A stretch of 64,000 nucleotides of DNA from Methylopila sp. 73B (lineage in GTDB: Bacteria > Pseudomonadota > Alphaproteobacteria > Rhizobiales > Methylopilaceae): contig NZ_JAFV01000001.1 of the NCBI RefSeq assembly GCF_000526315.1, positions 682,001-746,000 on the forward strand, in the 5' to 3' direction. How positions within the stretch are numbered: the stretch's first letter is position 1; each line of letters opens with the position of its first letter. The position numbers and the translations under genes were made by a program. The notes under the pieces are model-generated. The model did no database searches, had not been told where the DNA came from, and was given only the letters and a program-made list of their open reading frames with translations. Positions 31,901-40,429 of this stretch are shown here, piece by piece.

Positions 31901-34900
31901 TGTTGAAGAACAGCTGCGAGTTCTCACCGCTCAGGCCGTCGAAGCCGTCGCCGCCTTCGATCCAGTCGTCGCCCTCGTTGCCCAGAAGGTTGTCGGCACC
32001 GGTCCCGCCAAGGATGAAGTCGTTGCCTTCGCCGGCGAATACCTCGGTGGTGTTCACCCCTGCGAAGATCGCGTCCTGGCCGCGTCCGCCGTGAAGGATG
32101 TCGAGGCCCGCGCCGCCGCTGATCACGTCGTTGCCGTCGCCGCCGCGCAGGAAGTCGTCGCCGAACGGATCGATGATGATGTCGTCGCCGTCGCCGCCGA
32201 ACACCTGGTCGGATTCCATGCCGGCGTTCAAGTAGTCGTTGCCCGCGCCGCCCCAGAGGGCGTCGATGCCCTTGTCGCCGAGCAGCGTGTCGTTGCCCTC
32301 GGTGCCGCCGAGCACCACGTGCTCGCCGCCGCGGAACTGGAGGTAGCCCCCGTCGGCATGGCCGTCGCCGTCGACGTCCGCGCCCGGAGCCCGGCGCGTC
32401 ACCTTCGGCGTCAGGGTCTGCGTGGTCGGATTGTCGAACACCGGGTCGGCGCCGATCTGCACCGCCTGATTGAGTTCAAGGATGAGGTCGGAGCGACCGA
32501 ACAGGTCGCCCGGCAGATGCGACGATCCGGGGTCGCCAAGGTCGGTGTTGCGCATCACCAGCTGCGAGAAGGTGTTGGCCTCGAGCTCGTTCAGCAGATT
32601 CAGACCCTGGGTGCGGCTGAGGTAATAGAGCCGATCGCCGTTCTGGAGGTTCGTGAGCTGGGCCTCGAAGACGTAGGTGAAGGTCGAGCCCAGCATGCCG
32701 CCGAACTCCATCTTCTGTTCGGCGAGGCCGCCGATCCAGAAGTCGACGTTGTTGAGGCCGGTCTCCAACGCGGCCCAGCCGCCGGTGCTGTTGAGGAAGT
32801 CCTCGCGGTCCGCCGGCGGCGTGTAGGTCACGCCGTTCACGACCTCCGTCGTGCCGAGCACCAGGGCCGTGGCCGCCGCGCGCTTGCCGGCGAGCGTGGT
32901 CTGCGAGGTGATGCTCTCATGCGTGCCGTAGGCGGCGATGAAATTGACGATCGACAGCGGATTCTTGATGTTTCCGGTGAAATCGAGCCAGCTGTCGTAC
33001 GGCTTGATCTGCGCGAAGCCGGTGTCTTCGTAGAACTGCGCGCGAGCCTCGTTCAGCGACGGCACGCCGGTTTCCCGGGCGCGGGCGATGTTCAGCGCGG
33101 CGAGGTCGAGCGGCAGTCCGACGAGGTTGTTGCGCAGCGCGTCGGTGACGAACTCGTCGATCTCGTTGCCGATCTGCCGGGTCGAGCCCCGGATGATCGC
33201 GCCGGCGGCTTCCGCCGCGGTGACCCCGCTCCCCTCGAACTGCTGCGGGTTGAGGAACGCGTCGAACAGCGCGATGTCGTCCGACGTCATGTCGGCGTCC
33301 ATGCGGGCGACCGTCTCGGTCAGCATGGAGTGGCCGAAGCGGTAGACCACGTGCGCGAACTCCGCCGTGATCGAGGGGTCGATGTCGGCGGTATTGGTGA
33401 AGACGAACGGGTTGACCGCCGGCTGCACCTTCCGCGCGAACTCCTCGAACACAAGGTGCTGATACTCCATCTCGGTGACGAAGCGGGCCGCCTGGAACAG
33501 GCGCTCGCCGTCCCACACCAGCGTGCTGGTGTCGGCCGGGATCTCGGTGATGTCGTCGACCAGCCATTCGTTGATGAAGGCGAGGTCGCCGGACTCGAGG
33601 ATGGTCTCCTTGTTGGCCTCGACCAGGCGATTGTGCTCGGCGTGGAACACGGTGTGGACCGCCGTCAGGGCGATGTTCTCGTTGCCGCGCCCGTCGCCCG
33701 TGATGTAGTGGGCGTCGAGCATCTCGTTGTCGTAGGTCAGCGGGTTGTTGTCGTCGGCCACGAGGTCCTTGCCGTCGATGACGCCGTCGAGATTGACGTC
33801 CGCCAGGTCGGCGAGGTCGATCACGCTGTCGCCGTTGGCGTCCTGAATCCGTCCCGCGCCGGCGGCGAGGTCGGCGGCGTCGATCGCGCCGTCGCCATTG
33901 ACGTCCAGCACGTCGCTGTCGGCCACGAGCTGGACCCGTGGCGTGCCCGGGTTGTGGTCATGATCGACCAGACCGGGGACGGCGTGATGGGCGATGTCGT
34001 TCAGGAAGGCGTGGCCGGTGCGAACCGTATCGGCCGGCAGCGGCCGGCCGCCGGCGACGCCTTCGACGAAGCCTGCGGACGTCGCGATCTGCGCGAAGCC
34101 GTTCGGCCCGAGTATCAGGTTGCCGTAAGGGTCCGTCCGCAGCAGCGGCACGTCGTGGACGTCGTTGTCCGTAAGACGCACGCCGAGCATCAGGGCCTGG
34201 GCCTTGATCTCGGCCCAGTTCGCGATGCCGCCGTGGGCGCCCTCAAGCAGGATGCCGGTCGAGACCGGATGGGAGTCCGGCGTGCCGTCGCCGTCGGAAT
34301 CGACCGAGAAGGCGTACTCCCGCAAAAACGCCTGGTGCGAGGGGTGCGAGGTGTAGGTCTGGTTCTGGTCGATCCAGGAGGTCGTGGTGTTGACGGTCTC
34401 GTGCCCGGCGACCTGCGTGCTGCGGGTGAGCGCCATGAAATTCAGTTCCGGATGCGCAGGATCGTAGAGCGGATCGTCCGGCTGCAGCGGGATGTAGACC
34501 GTGCCGTTGCCGCCCTTGGTGATGAGGTCCAGGCCGTGGTCGAAGAACTGGCCGAAGAAAGTCATCCAGTCGTTGAACGGAGGCGAGAGCCCGATGTCGG
34601 GCGATTGGTTCGGGATGAGCGCAAGCTCGTCGATCGTGGGGACATAGCCGGCTGGCGGAGGGGCGCCGTGCGCCTCTTCGTACAGCGCCTGGGCGATCGG
34701 GTTCGCGTACCACGCCGCGACCGCCGCCGGGTTGTCGGGTGACATGTCGGCGATGAGGTTGCTGATGATGCGGGGGTCGGCGTCCACGACGCTCCCGGTC
34801 GATCCGTAGTCGTTGTTGGTCAGCACAACGCCTGGGCCGACGGCCATCGAGTCGTCGCCTTCGTTAAGGAAATTCGGATCGAGCATCCGCGGCAGCACCG

Positions 34901-35102
34901 TGTCGGCGGCGCCGATCGTCTCGTGACCCGGCAGAAGATTGTTCAGCGTGCCGTCGACCGTCCGCAGCCCGTAAGGCAGCAGCGTCGAGTCCGGCCCGAT
35001 GATGTCCTGAAGGGACTCGCCGGCGGAATGACGTTCCGCAATTTTGATCTGCGCAAGAATAAACACCAAGTCGTCTTGGTTGACTGTAAAGCTCGTAGAC
35101 AT
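28980..35102 (-). CDS. giant secreted RTX protein with animal haem peroxidase domain
   Basis: From ATG 35102 the protein has about 2040 residues and no signal peptide, as expected for a type I substrate. The peroxidase domain (about 30 to 800) shows F-F-G-Q-F-F-D-H-G-L-D (distal His189), L-T-A-V-H-T-V-F-H-A-E-H-N-R (His483 region) and Y-R-F-G-H-S-M (proximal His591). Calcium-loop repeats D-x-N-G-D-G-x-I-D lie near 396 to 445. RTX repeats G-G-x-G-N-D occur at about 930 to 1060, a cadherin-like domain at about 1447 to 1550, and four long repeats at about 1560 to 1950. The end carries a hydrophobic secretion signal-like tail. Mn-oxidising peroxidases (MopA) share this layout, but halide oxidation or adhesion is possible. 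Confidence 0.88.
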   Translation of the reverse strand: MSTSFTVNQDDLVFILAQIKIAERHSAGESLQDIIGPDSTLLPYGLRTVDGTLNNLLPGHETIGAADTVLPRMLDPNFLNEGDDSMAVGPGVVLTNNDYGSTGSVVDADPRIISNLIADMSPDNPAAVAAWYANPIAQALYEEAHGAPPPAGYVPTIDELALIPNQSPDIGLSPPFNDWMTFFGQFFDHGLDLITKGGNGTVYIPLQPDDPLYDPAHPELNFMALTRSTQVAGHETVNTTTSWIDQNQTYTSHPSHQAFLREYAFSVDSDGDGTPDSHPVSTGILLEGAHGGIANWAEIKAQALMLGVRLTDNDVHDVPLLRTDPYGNLILGPNGFAQIATSAGFVEGVAGGRPLPADTVRTGHAFLNDIAHHAVPGLVDHDHNPGTPRVQLVADSDVLDVNGDGAIDAADLAAGAGRIQDANGDSVIDLADLADVNLDGVIDGKDLVADDNNPLTYDNEMLDAHYITGDGRGNENIALTAVHTVFHAEHNRLVEANKETILESGDLAFINEWLVDDITEIPADTSTLVWDGERLFQAARFVTEMEYQHLVFEEFARKVQPAVNPFVFTNTADIDPSITAEFAHVVYRFGHSMLTETVARMDADMTSDDIALFDAFLNPQQFEGSGVTAAEAAGAIIRGSTRQIGNEIDEFVTDALRNNLVGLPLDLAALNIARARETGVPSLNEARAQFYEDTGFAQIKPYDSWLDFTGNIKNPLSIVNFIAAYGTHESITSQTTLAGKRAAATALVLGTTEVVNGVTYTPPADREDFLNSTGGWAALETGLNNVDFWIGGLAEQKMEFGGMLGSTFTYVFEAQLTNLQNGDRLYYLSRTQGLNLLNELEANTFSQLVMRNTDLGDPGSSHLPGDLFGRSDLILELNQAVQIGADPVFDNPTTQTLTPKVTRRAPGADVDGDGHADGGYLQFRGGEHVVLGGTEGNDTLLGDKGIDALWGGAGNDYLNAGMESDQVFGGDGDDIIIDPFGDDFLRGGDGNDVISGGAGLDILHGGRGQDAIFAGVNTTEVFAGEGNDFILGGTGADNLLGNEGDDWIEGGDGFDGLSGENSQLFFNSTIVGHDILNGQGNDTDYDGENGDDIMVEGAGIQRNNGMAGFDWAIHKSDPVAANSDLGIPIFVTQQALILRDRFDSVEGLSGWKFDDILTGTNRPVGGGGTIGGNGAENVLTQAGVDRIANLQQYFGPRLLDPNGVVFDPSTGGDIILGGDGNDLITGKGGDDIIDGDRWLNVRISVRDPQDHDVELFSVNSLSSLRARLLSREINPSQLVAVREILDVNATDDVDTAAFTGNASNYVIDGLAPDGSITVTDTTGVDGVDRLWGIERLQFADVTIDINGSGNAVPFGSVTISNLSPEQSQELTAFVDVDDVNGIQPGTMTVTWQVFVTQNGIDSWVDIAGATGEIFTPTQAEVGLQIRAIASFVDGLGLTERVFSEPTDAVINVNDAPTDITAATALEVTENGVNGVIVGSVLAADPDGPAGLVYSIIDDPDGRFAIDAVGQITVADRTLIDFEQNVSHTVTVRVSDGEFTFEKAFTVTVHDVAPEQVSGDARNNLIHAGAGADKLDGLGGADTLKAGVGDDIYYVDNLGDVVLEDAGEGADVVYASKSWTLGSGSSVETIRTNYGAAAVGIAIGGNELANALYGGAKADTLSGGDGADRLDGGLGADEANGGAGNDTYIVGAAGDRAVEAAGGGSDTVYSTVDWTLEAGSAVETIRARYSAGAPGLTLTGNELANKIFGGGAADILVGGGGNDVLTGGLGADQLRGGIGNDTYYVDAIGDVVTELAGEGTDTVYAASSWTLGAGSAVETLRSDYGSAATGITLTGNELNNKIVGGAKADTLNGGDGDDALTGGGGADQLNGGLGNDAFYVDSAGDVVLEAVGEGQDTVYAATSWTITAGSSIESLRANYGAGAGISLTGNELANTLVGGAGNDVLNGGGGNDILSGAGGGDDLFRLTANFGNDRVNQFDAIAAGGQDHIDLSSLGVTAQNFAANVTFSQVSSSTLVTVAGGTVLLVGVNIANVDITDFALA
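29250..30420 (-). repeat. four tandem RTX-linked repeats of about 287 bases
   Basis: The motif S-W-T-L-G-x-G-S-x-V-E-T-(I/L)-R recurs with centres near 29380, 29668, 29955 and 30240. Each unit combines Y-Y-V-D-x-x-G-D-V-V, this motif, the phrase G-N-E-L-(A/N)-N and a G-G-x-G-x-D calcium-binding stretch. The period is about 96 residues. Each unit is clearly a diverged copy, not a recent duplication. Confidence 0.85.
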
Positions 35103-35553
35103 GACCCTAGCCCCTGTCACGTGTCTTGAAGCATGCGCGTCCGCTCTGCGCGCACGATGGCGCAGGATGGACGGCTGTTGCTGATGGTCTGAATTGACCC
35201 CCGGAGCGATTTCTTGCGATCGCTCTATTTCGATCAATTCCACAATGCGGGAAAGGACACCAGTATGTCTGAATTGATAAGAGATAAGTTCATGTTCTAT
35301 GCAGATATATATATTTATCCAAATTTCATCGCGGTTTTCAGCAAGAGGGATGGTCTGAGATCGCTTGGTGATCGTCAATCCGAGACGGAAATGGCTCGCA
35401 TAATGCGTCCATAAGACAGAAACAAGTTCAAAATGAAATAATTGTTCTGGAGGTATACTTGGGGTTTTTACATACGCCGGATGAGGCGCCCAGCAGAGGC
35501 GCGTTGGCGCGGGGCGGCCCAAAAGCGTGAAAGTTCCGCTTTCGCCGTAGCGG
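35103..35553. other. 451-base intergenic region upstream of the RTX gene
   Basis: No gene is supported here. The middle part (about 35200 to 35480) is rich in A and T, unlike the flanks, and includes GATATATATATTTATCC. This is likely the promoter and regulatory region of the peroxidase gene. A small hairpin AAAGCG / CGCTTT (35522 to 35542) lies just after the response regulator stop on the reverse strand and may be its terminator. Confidence 0.5.
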
Positions 35554-36216
35554 TCACGGCCTGGAGAAGGTGTTCAGCGCCGCTGCGGCGGACACCCGGT
35601 TGTGCACCCCCAGCGTACGGAACAGCGCGTTGACATGGACCTTCACGGTGCCGTCGGAGAGGCTGAGAATCCGCGCGATCTCCTTGTTCGACTTTCCCTG
35701 CGCGATGAACTCAAGCACCTGCCGTTGACGGGGCGTAAGCTGGGCGGGATCCGCGATCTCGGGGGAATGCGGATAGCTGACGGGCGGCGAGGACATCGCG
35801 GGTTCCGGCTTCATCATGAGCGGTGGAACGTAGACTTGTCCCGACTTGATCACGCGCAGCGCGCTCACCACGTCGTCGATGCTCATCGTCTTCGGCACGT
35901 ATCCGTTCAAGCCGATCGACAGCGCCTTCAGGATGTCTTCGCGGGAGTCCGAGCCCGAGACCACCGCAAGCTGCAGATAGGGAAACTCCTGCCGGACGAT
36001 CTGCAGGCTCGCGACGTTCATGACGCCGGACATGCTGATGTCGAACGTCGCGAGGCTGATCTCAGGATGGCGGTGCAGTCGCTCGATCGCTTCGTCGAGC
36101 GTGTCTACGTCCACGACCTCGTCGAAGCCGAGCTCGTCCTTGAGCACGGCGGCGAGCCCGGCCTTGAACAGCTCGTGGTCATCCGCGATGAGTGCGATCG
36201 ATCGCGACGGGATCAT
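35554..36216 (-). CDS. NarL/FixJ-type response regulator
   Basis: ATG 36216 with GGAGG seven bases upstream gives 220 residues. The receiver domain (1 to 125) has the acidic pair A-D-D, phospho-acceptor Asp59 (F-D-I-S-M) and V-P-K-T. The C-terminal LuxR-type HTH (about 155 to 215) shows L-T-P-R-Q-R-Q-V-L-E-F-I-A-Q-G-K-S-N-K-E-I-A and D-G-T-V-K-V-H-V-N-A-L. The start overlaps the kinase stop by ATGA, which indicates a cognate pair. The next gene downstream is the RTX peroxidase, so it is the natural candidate target. Confidence 0.93.
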   Translation of the reverse strand: MIPSRSIALIADDHELFKAGLAAVLKDELGFDEVVDVDTLDEAIERLHRHPEISLATFDISMSGVMNVASLQIVRQEFPYLQLAVVSGSDSREDILKALSIGLNGYVPKTMSIDDVVSALRVIKSGQVYVPPLMMKPEPAMSSPPVSYPHSPEIADPAQLTPRQRQVLEFIAQGKSNKEIARILSLSDGTVKVHVNALFRTLGVHNRVSAAAALNTFSRP

Positions 36217-39200
36217 GATGCTTCCTCCGCTCGGCTCGACCAGGACGGGCCGGCTTGGCTGGACGACGGCGTGGGCCGCACCAGGGTGGTTACATGATCG
36301 CGAAGAATCCTTAATCGTCGCTGCGACGCCACGATGAGCGGTTTCGACTGCCGGATCCGCTGGCGCGCCTGCGTTTTCGCAATGCAGGCCACCTCGATCT
36401 CCCGGCAGGCGGAGGCCAGCTCCGTCATGCCGAACAGGCTCGCCGTCGAGATCAGGCTGTGAGCCATCTGGGCGACCTCCGTCGGCCGGATGGCGCCGCC
36501 GCTGCTGGCGCGCGAAAGCAACTGGGACAAGGCGTCGTCGAACGGCTCCAGGGCCGCGATCGTCCGGTCCGGGCCAATCAGCCTGATGAGCGTCTCGGCC
36601 TCGTGGCGGTTCGCCAACCGTTGCGGCTCCACGTCTTCCGGCTCTGCGGCGACGGCCGCAAACCGGTCGACGACCGAGTAGAGCTCGCCCAGGCGAAGAG
36701 GTTTGCTGACGAAGCCGTCGAGGCCGGCTTGCTGGAACTCCGAGATCTGCGTGGGCAGGACGTTCGCCGTGCAGGCGATGATCGGCAAAGCGCGAGCGGG
36801 GTGTTCGAGGTTGCGGATCGCGCGCGTCGTCGAGAGGCCGTCGATCCCGGTCATGAAGATGTCCATAAGCACCAGATCGAACGCGTGCTTCTGGACCGCC
36901 GCGATCGCCTCTTCGCCGCTTCCGACAATGGTGACCTGATGGCCAAGGCATTGCAGGAGTTCGCGCGCCACCTCCTGGTTCACGGCGATGTCCTCCGCCA
37001 CGAGAATGCGCGCGCTGCGGGCGAGCGACGTTGGCGCGGGGAAGGAGGCTGCGGGATCGACGCCGGGTTCGGCGGCCTCGCGAAGGGCAAGAGTGAAGTA
37101 GAGCGTGGTGCCCCGCCCGACCTCGCTCTCGATCCCCACGTCGCCGTTCATGGCCTCGACAAGACGCTTGCTGATCGCGAGGCCCAGACCCGAGCCGCCG
37201 AAGCGGGGCTGAATTGATGGGTCGGCCTGGAAATAGCGGCGGAACAGGTTCTTCTGCTGTTGCCGTGTGATCCCGATCCCGGTGTCGGTGACGGTGAACC
37301 GCAGCATCCAGTCGCCGCTCTCGGATTTCTCTCCGGTGATCTGCAGCTGGACGGAGCCCGCGAAGGTGAACTTGGCGGAGTTGCTGACGTAGTTGATCAG
37401 CACCTGCTTCAGGCGGTTGTCGTCGCCTTCGAAGAAGCGCGGGAGGTCAGGGTCCATCACGATCTGCAGCCGGAAGTCCTTCTTGGCGAAGGCGGCGCTG
37501 GTGAGGACTTCGACGTCGTGCACGAGTTCCGAGAGTTCGAAGCGGCGCGTCCGGATCGTGACCCGTCCGCTCTCGACCTGCGCGAGATCGAGGATGTCCT
37601 CCATCATGGTGGCGAGCGTGGTGCCGGCCTTTATGATGCGGAGCACGAGGCGCTTCTGCGCCGGCTGGATCGCCGGCTGAACCGCCAGGAGGTCGGCGGA
37701 GCCGAGCATGCTGTTCAACGGCGTCCGGATCTCATGGCTCATGGTGGCCAGCAGTTCCGACTTGGCCAAGCTGGCGCGCTCGGCGGTCTCCTTCGCGGCC
37801 CGCAGTTCGTCCGCCTGCCGCCGCGCGGCCGACACGTCGGTGATGGTGAAGATCTCTCCGCCGTCGATCACCGGCGTCGATCGGATCTCGAGGAACGCTC
37901 CCCCCTCAGGATGGTGCTCGAACACCATCGACGGGCCGACGGCGGCTCCCTCCCGCGCGATGTGTTCGTCGCGCAGCCGGCGCAGCTCCGCGCCCGGCTG
38001 GCGCCCGTCCGCTTCGGCCTGCGAGGCCCGCAACAACTGGCGCGCGTGGTCGTTGCACACCGTCATCTCGCCTTTGGCGTTCAGCGCAACGAGTCCCTGA
38101 TCCATGTTCTCGAGCGTGGACTCGAGCAGCGTCGTCTTGAGAGCCAACTCCCCGGTCCGCTCCGCGATCTGGCGCTCGAGCCCGTCCCGGGCCGTCAGGA
38201 TGAGGCGCGCCTGCTCGCACAGCCGCTGCGACGCCTGCGCGATCGCGCGGCCGACCATGTTCGCCTCGACCAGCGGCGTCGTCGGCGGCGCGAGCGGCCG
38301 GCCCGATCCAAGCTGCGTGGCCAGTTCCCCAAGCGCCTCCTGGGCCCGTGCGACCTTGCGGCCGACCCAGAAGGCAAGAGCGCCGGCGACCGTCGCCATC
38401 GCGGCGGCGAGACCAGCGAACAGCAGGAGCGACTCGTACAAAGGGGCCCGTAGGGCGGCTTGGCTGACGCTCGTGGCCACGAGCCATCCCGACCGCGGCG
38501 ACCGCCGCCAGTAGGCGAAGACAGGAACCCCGCTCGGATTGAGGCCTTTCCAGGCGCCCTGCTTGCCGACTTCGGCGGCCTCCGCGAGTTTGGTCAGGGG
38601 CCGTCCGACGAACTGCTCCTCGTCCGCCGAGCGGCCGATGATGACGCCGTTCCGATCCAGGATCGTGGCGTGGAACAGGCCCGGCTCCAGGCTCTCCCGC
38701 AGGATCTGGGACAGGTCCCGCGGGCTGATCTGAGCGCTGAGATGATAAAGCGTCTGGCCGTCCCTAACGATGGGAACGACGACGCGCAGCCTCATGGCTC
38801 CGCTGGACAAAGAGGCGTCGAGTCCGGACACGTAGGGCGTCGCGCCGCTCGGACCGAACTGGACGTCGTTCGGATCGGCGGAGGCCGCACGCGGCGGGCC
38901 AAACGGCGCGGCGGTATTGACCAGCTCCAGATGGTCGAGGCTGTCGAGAGAGATCACCACGTTCTGCGCTGCCGCGGTGGGGCGGACCTGCGCGTCGAAT
39001 GCGGCGAAGTCGCCAAGCGTGAGGTGAGGCGAGGTCGACAGGGCCTGCAGCAGGGCGACGGCGCCGCCTATCCGCGCCTCGATGGCGCGGGCCACATCCG
39101 CGTTTGTCTTGTCGACGACAGTCTCAAGCCGCGTGCGCTCCGCCCTTGCGAAATAGGTCGTCGCGATCGCCGCCAATATGATGGGCGGCAGCGCGAGCGC

Positions 39201-39254
39201 GAGCGAAAACACAGCCAGATACGCGAATAGCTTGCGAGGGCGAACGGCGCGCAT
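36213..39254 (-). CDS. hybrid sensor histidine kinase with receiver and Hpt
   Basis: The 1013-residue membrane kinase has two membrane helices (about 10 to 33 and 275 to 298) around a periplasmic sensor of about 240 residues (dCache-like), a PAS-type domain (about 370 to 480), HisKA with S-H-E-I-R-T-P (His507), an ATPase domain with N-R-L-K-Q-V-L-I-N-Y, D-T-G-I-G-I and G-S-G-L-G-L, a receiver (M-D-I-F-M, Asp798) and a C-terminal Hpt (A-H-S-L-I-S, His932). This is a full phosphorelay of the His-Asp-His-Asp type ending in the adjacent response regulator. The signal is unknown; the large periplasmic domain points to a small ligand or metal. Confidence 0.92.
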   Translation of the reverse strand: MRAVRPRKLFAYLAVFSLALALPPIILAAIATTYFARAERTRLETVVDKTNADVARAIEARIGGAVALLQALSTSPHLTLGDFAAFDAQVRPTAAAQNVVISLDSLDHLELVNTAAPFGPPRAASADPNDVQFGPSGATPYVSGLDASLSSGAMRLRVVVPIVRDGQTLYHLSAQISPRDLSQILRESLEPGLFHATILDRNGVIIGRSADEEQFVGRPLTKLAEAAEVGKQGAWKGLNPSGVPVFAYWRRSPRSGWLVATSVSQAALRAPLYESLLLFAGLAAAMATVAGALAFWVGRKVARAQEALGELATQLGSGRPLAPPTTPLVEANMVGRAIAQASQRLCEQARLILTARDGLERQIAERTGELALKTTLLESTLENMDQGLVALNAKGEMTVCNDHARQLLRASQAEADGRQPGAELRRLRDEHIAREGAAVGPSMVFEHHPEGGAFLEIRSTPVIDGGEIFTITDVSAARRQADELRAAKETAERASLAKSELLATMSHEIRTPLNSMLGSADLLAVQPAIQPAQKRLVLRIIKAGTTLATMMEDILDLAQVESGRVTIRTRRFELSELVHDVEVLTSAAFAKKDFRLQIVMDPDLPRFFEGDDNRLKQVLINYVSNSAKFTFAGSVQLQITGEKSESGDWMLRFTVTDTGIGITRQQQKNLFRRYFQADPSIQPRFGGSGLGLAISKRLVEAMNGDVGIESEVGRGTTLYFTLALREAAEPGVDPAASFPAPTSLARSARILVAEDIAVNQEVARELLQCLGHQVTIVGSGEEAIAAVQKHAFDLVLMDIFMTGIDGLSTTRAIRNLEHPARALPIIACTANVLPTQISEFQQAGLDGFVSKPLRLGELYSVVDRFAAVAAEPEDVEPQRLANRHEAETLIRLIGPDRTIAALEPFDDALSQLLSRASSGGAIRPTEVAQMAHSLISTASLFGMTELASACREIEVACIAKTQARQRIRQSKPLIVASQRRLRILRDHVTTLVRPTPSSSQAGPSWSSRAEEAS

Positions 39255-39441
39255 GACGCTGCGCTTTCAATAATGCCAAAACTAAGCGGTTCACGGTTAC
39301 TTTATACAGTTTCGTATCCGAGCGGAGCCTACCCATTTGGACGTACAGGAAGACTTCAGTATCTTTACGTAGAGGTATTATGACACTCCCGCGCGCAGGG
39401 CGTCGCTGGCGCAGGCGCGCCTCGGCCTCGCCAGCCCGTTG

Positions 39442-39466
39442 GGCGCGCGCGGACGAGGCGCGCGCC
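39442..39466 (-). terminator. GC-rich hairpin after the Sco/cytochrome gene
   Basis: GGCGCGCGC (39442 to 39450) pairs with GCGCGCGCC (39458 to 39466) around a seven-base loop, 12 bases past the reverse-strand stop at 39479. No T run. The remaining gap up to the kinase start at 39254 includes an A/T-richer stretch that may hold the kinase promoter. Confidence 0.5.
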
Positions 39467-39478
39467 AGCGGCCTGCGG

Positions 39479-40414
39479 TCATCTGGTCGCTTGGTGGTCG
39501 TTCGCGGAGCACTCGCTCGACTTCAGATCGACGTAGAGCAGCAAATCCTGCACGTCGTCGTTCGCGAGGTTCAGCGCCGGCATCTCGGCGTGGGGATACT
39601 CGACGCGCAGCGACTGGGCCAGGGGATCGCCTGCGGCTCGCATAGCCTCCGGGTTCTGTACGTAGCGCGCGGTCCAGTCGCGCGGCCGGCGGACGTTCAC
39701 GTCGCGCAGGTCGGGGCCCACCCGTCTGCCGGCTCCAACCGTGTGGCAGGCCGAGCAGAACTTGACGAACAGCGCCTGTCCGGGAAATTCCGGCCGCACC
39801 GGCCCGTCGCCGCCGCCGAAGATGTCGGCGCTCGGAGCCTTCGCCGCGCGGATTTGCGGATCCATCGCGAAGATCTGAAGCGCGAGGGCGTCGAGGTCGG
39901 CGAAGGCGGACGAGCGCTGCCATTCGCTGGTGCGGTCGTTGTAGAGCAGGATCTGGTTGCGGTGATCGGCCAGTTGCTCGGTGCGCTCGCCGAGGCGATA
40001 GCCGATCGTCTTCACCACGCTCTCGTCGCCGGTCAGGAACGCCCAGGAGGGGCTGGGATCGAAGTTGCGCGAGAACTCCTTCAGCCGCTCGGGCGTGTCG
40101 GTCGCTGGATCGATGCTGAGCGAGACGAAGAAGACGTCCCGTCCGGCGGCTGCTCCCAACTGGCGCTCCAGCTGCGCGAGGCGGGCGGTGACGAGCGGGC
40201 AGATCGAGCGGCATGACGTGAAGATGAAGCTGATGACGACGGTCTTTCCCTTGATGACGTCGTCGTAGAAGCGGAGCGTGCGGCCGTTCTGGTCGACGAC
40301 GGTCGCGTTCGACAGATAGTCGGCGCCCCAGCGTCTCGCCTCCGCTTGAAGCGGAGGCGAGAGCAGCAGCGCCAGCAGCAGCGCCGCTGCGCGCAGACGG
40401 TACAAGCGGGTCAC
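39479..40414 (-). CDS. Sco1/SenC protein fused to cytochrome c
   Basis: The 311-residue product has a signal peptide (about 1 to 24, A-A-L-L-L-A-L-L-L-S-P-P-L-Q-A). The thioredoxin-like Sco domain carries the copper site C-R-S-I-C (Cys68, Cys72) and a likely third ligand His151. A class I cytochrome c domain follows, with C-S-A-C-H (220 to 224) and a likely axial Met in E-M-P-A-L-N. Sco proteins deliver copper or reduce thiols. Lying 15 bases after the multicopper oxidase gene, it may metallate that enzyme and pass electrons by its haem. Fusion of the two domains is a known but less common form. Confidence 0.9.
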   Translation of the reverse strand: MTRLYRLRAAALLLALLLSPPLQAEARRWGADYLSNATVVDQNGRTLRFYDDVIKGKTVVISFIFTSCRSICPLVTARLAQLERQLGAAAGRDVFFVSLSIDPATDTPERLKEFSRNFDPSPSWAFLTGDESVVKTIGYRLGERTEQLADHRNQILLYNDRTSEWQRSSAFADLDALALQIFAMDPQIRAAKAPSADIFGGGDGPVRPEFPGQALFVKFCSACHTVGAGRRVGPDLRDVNVRRPRDWTARYVQNPEAMRAAGDPLAQSLRVEYPHAEMPALNLANDDVQDLLLYVDLKSSECSANDHQATR

Positions 40415-40429
40415 GGCCGTGCTCCCGCG

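Noticed and set aside
29250-32330. CRISPR-like or satellite repeat array
   Set aside because: The periodic bases are coding repeats of the RTX protein, in frame and diverged, without constant repeats or spacers.
31350-34742. An 1130-codon forward frame opposite the RTX peroxidase gene
   Set aside because: Its Val/Arg/Asp-rich pattern mirrors the coding of the peroxidase and calcium repeats; no family features.
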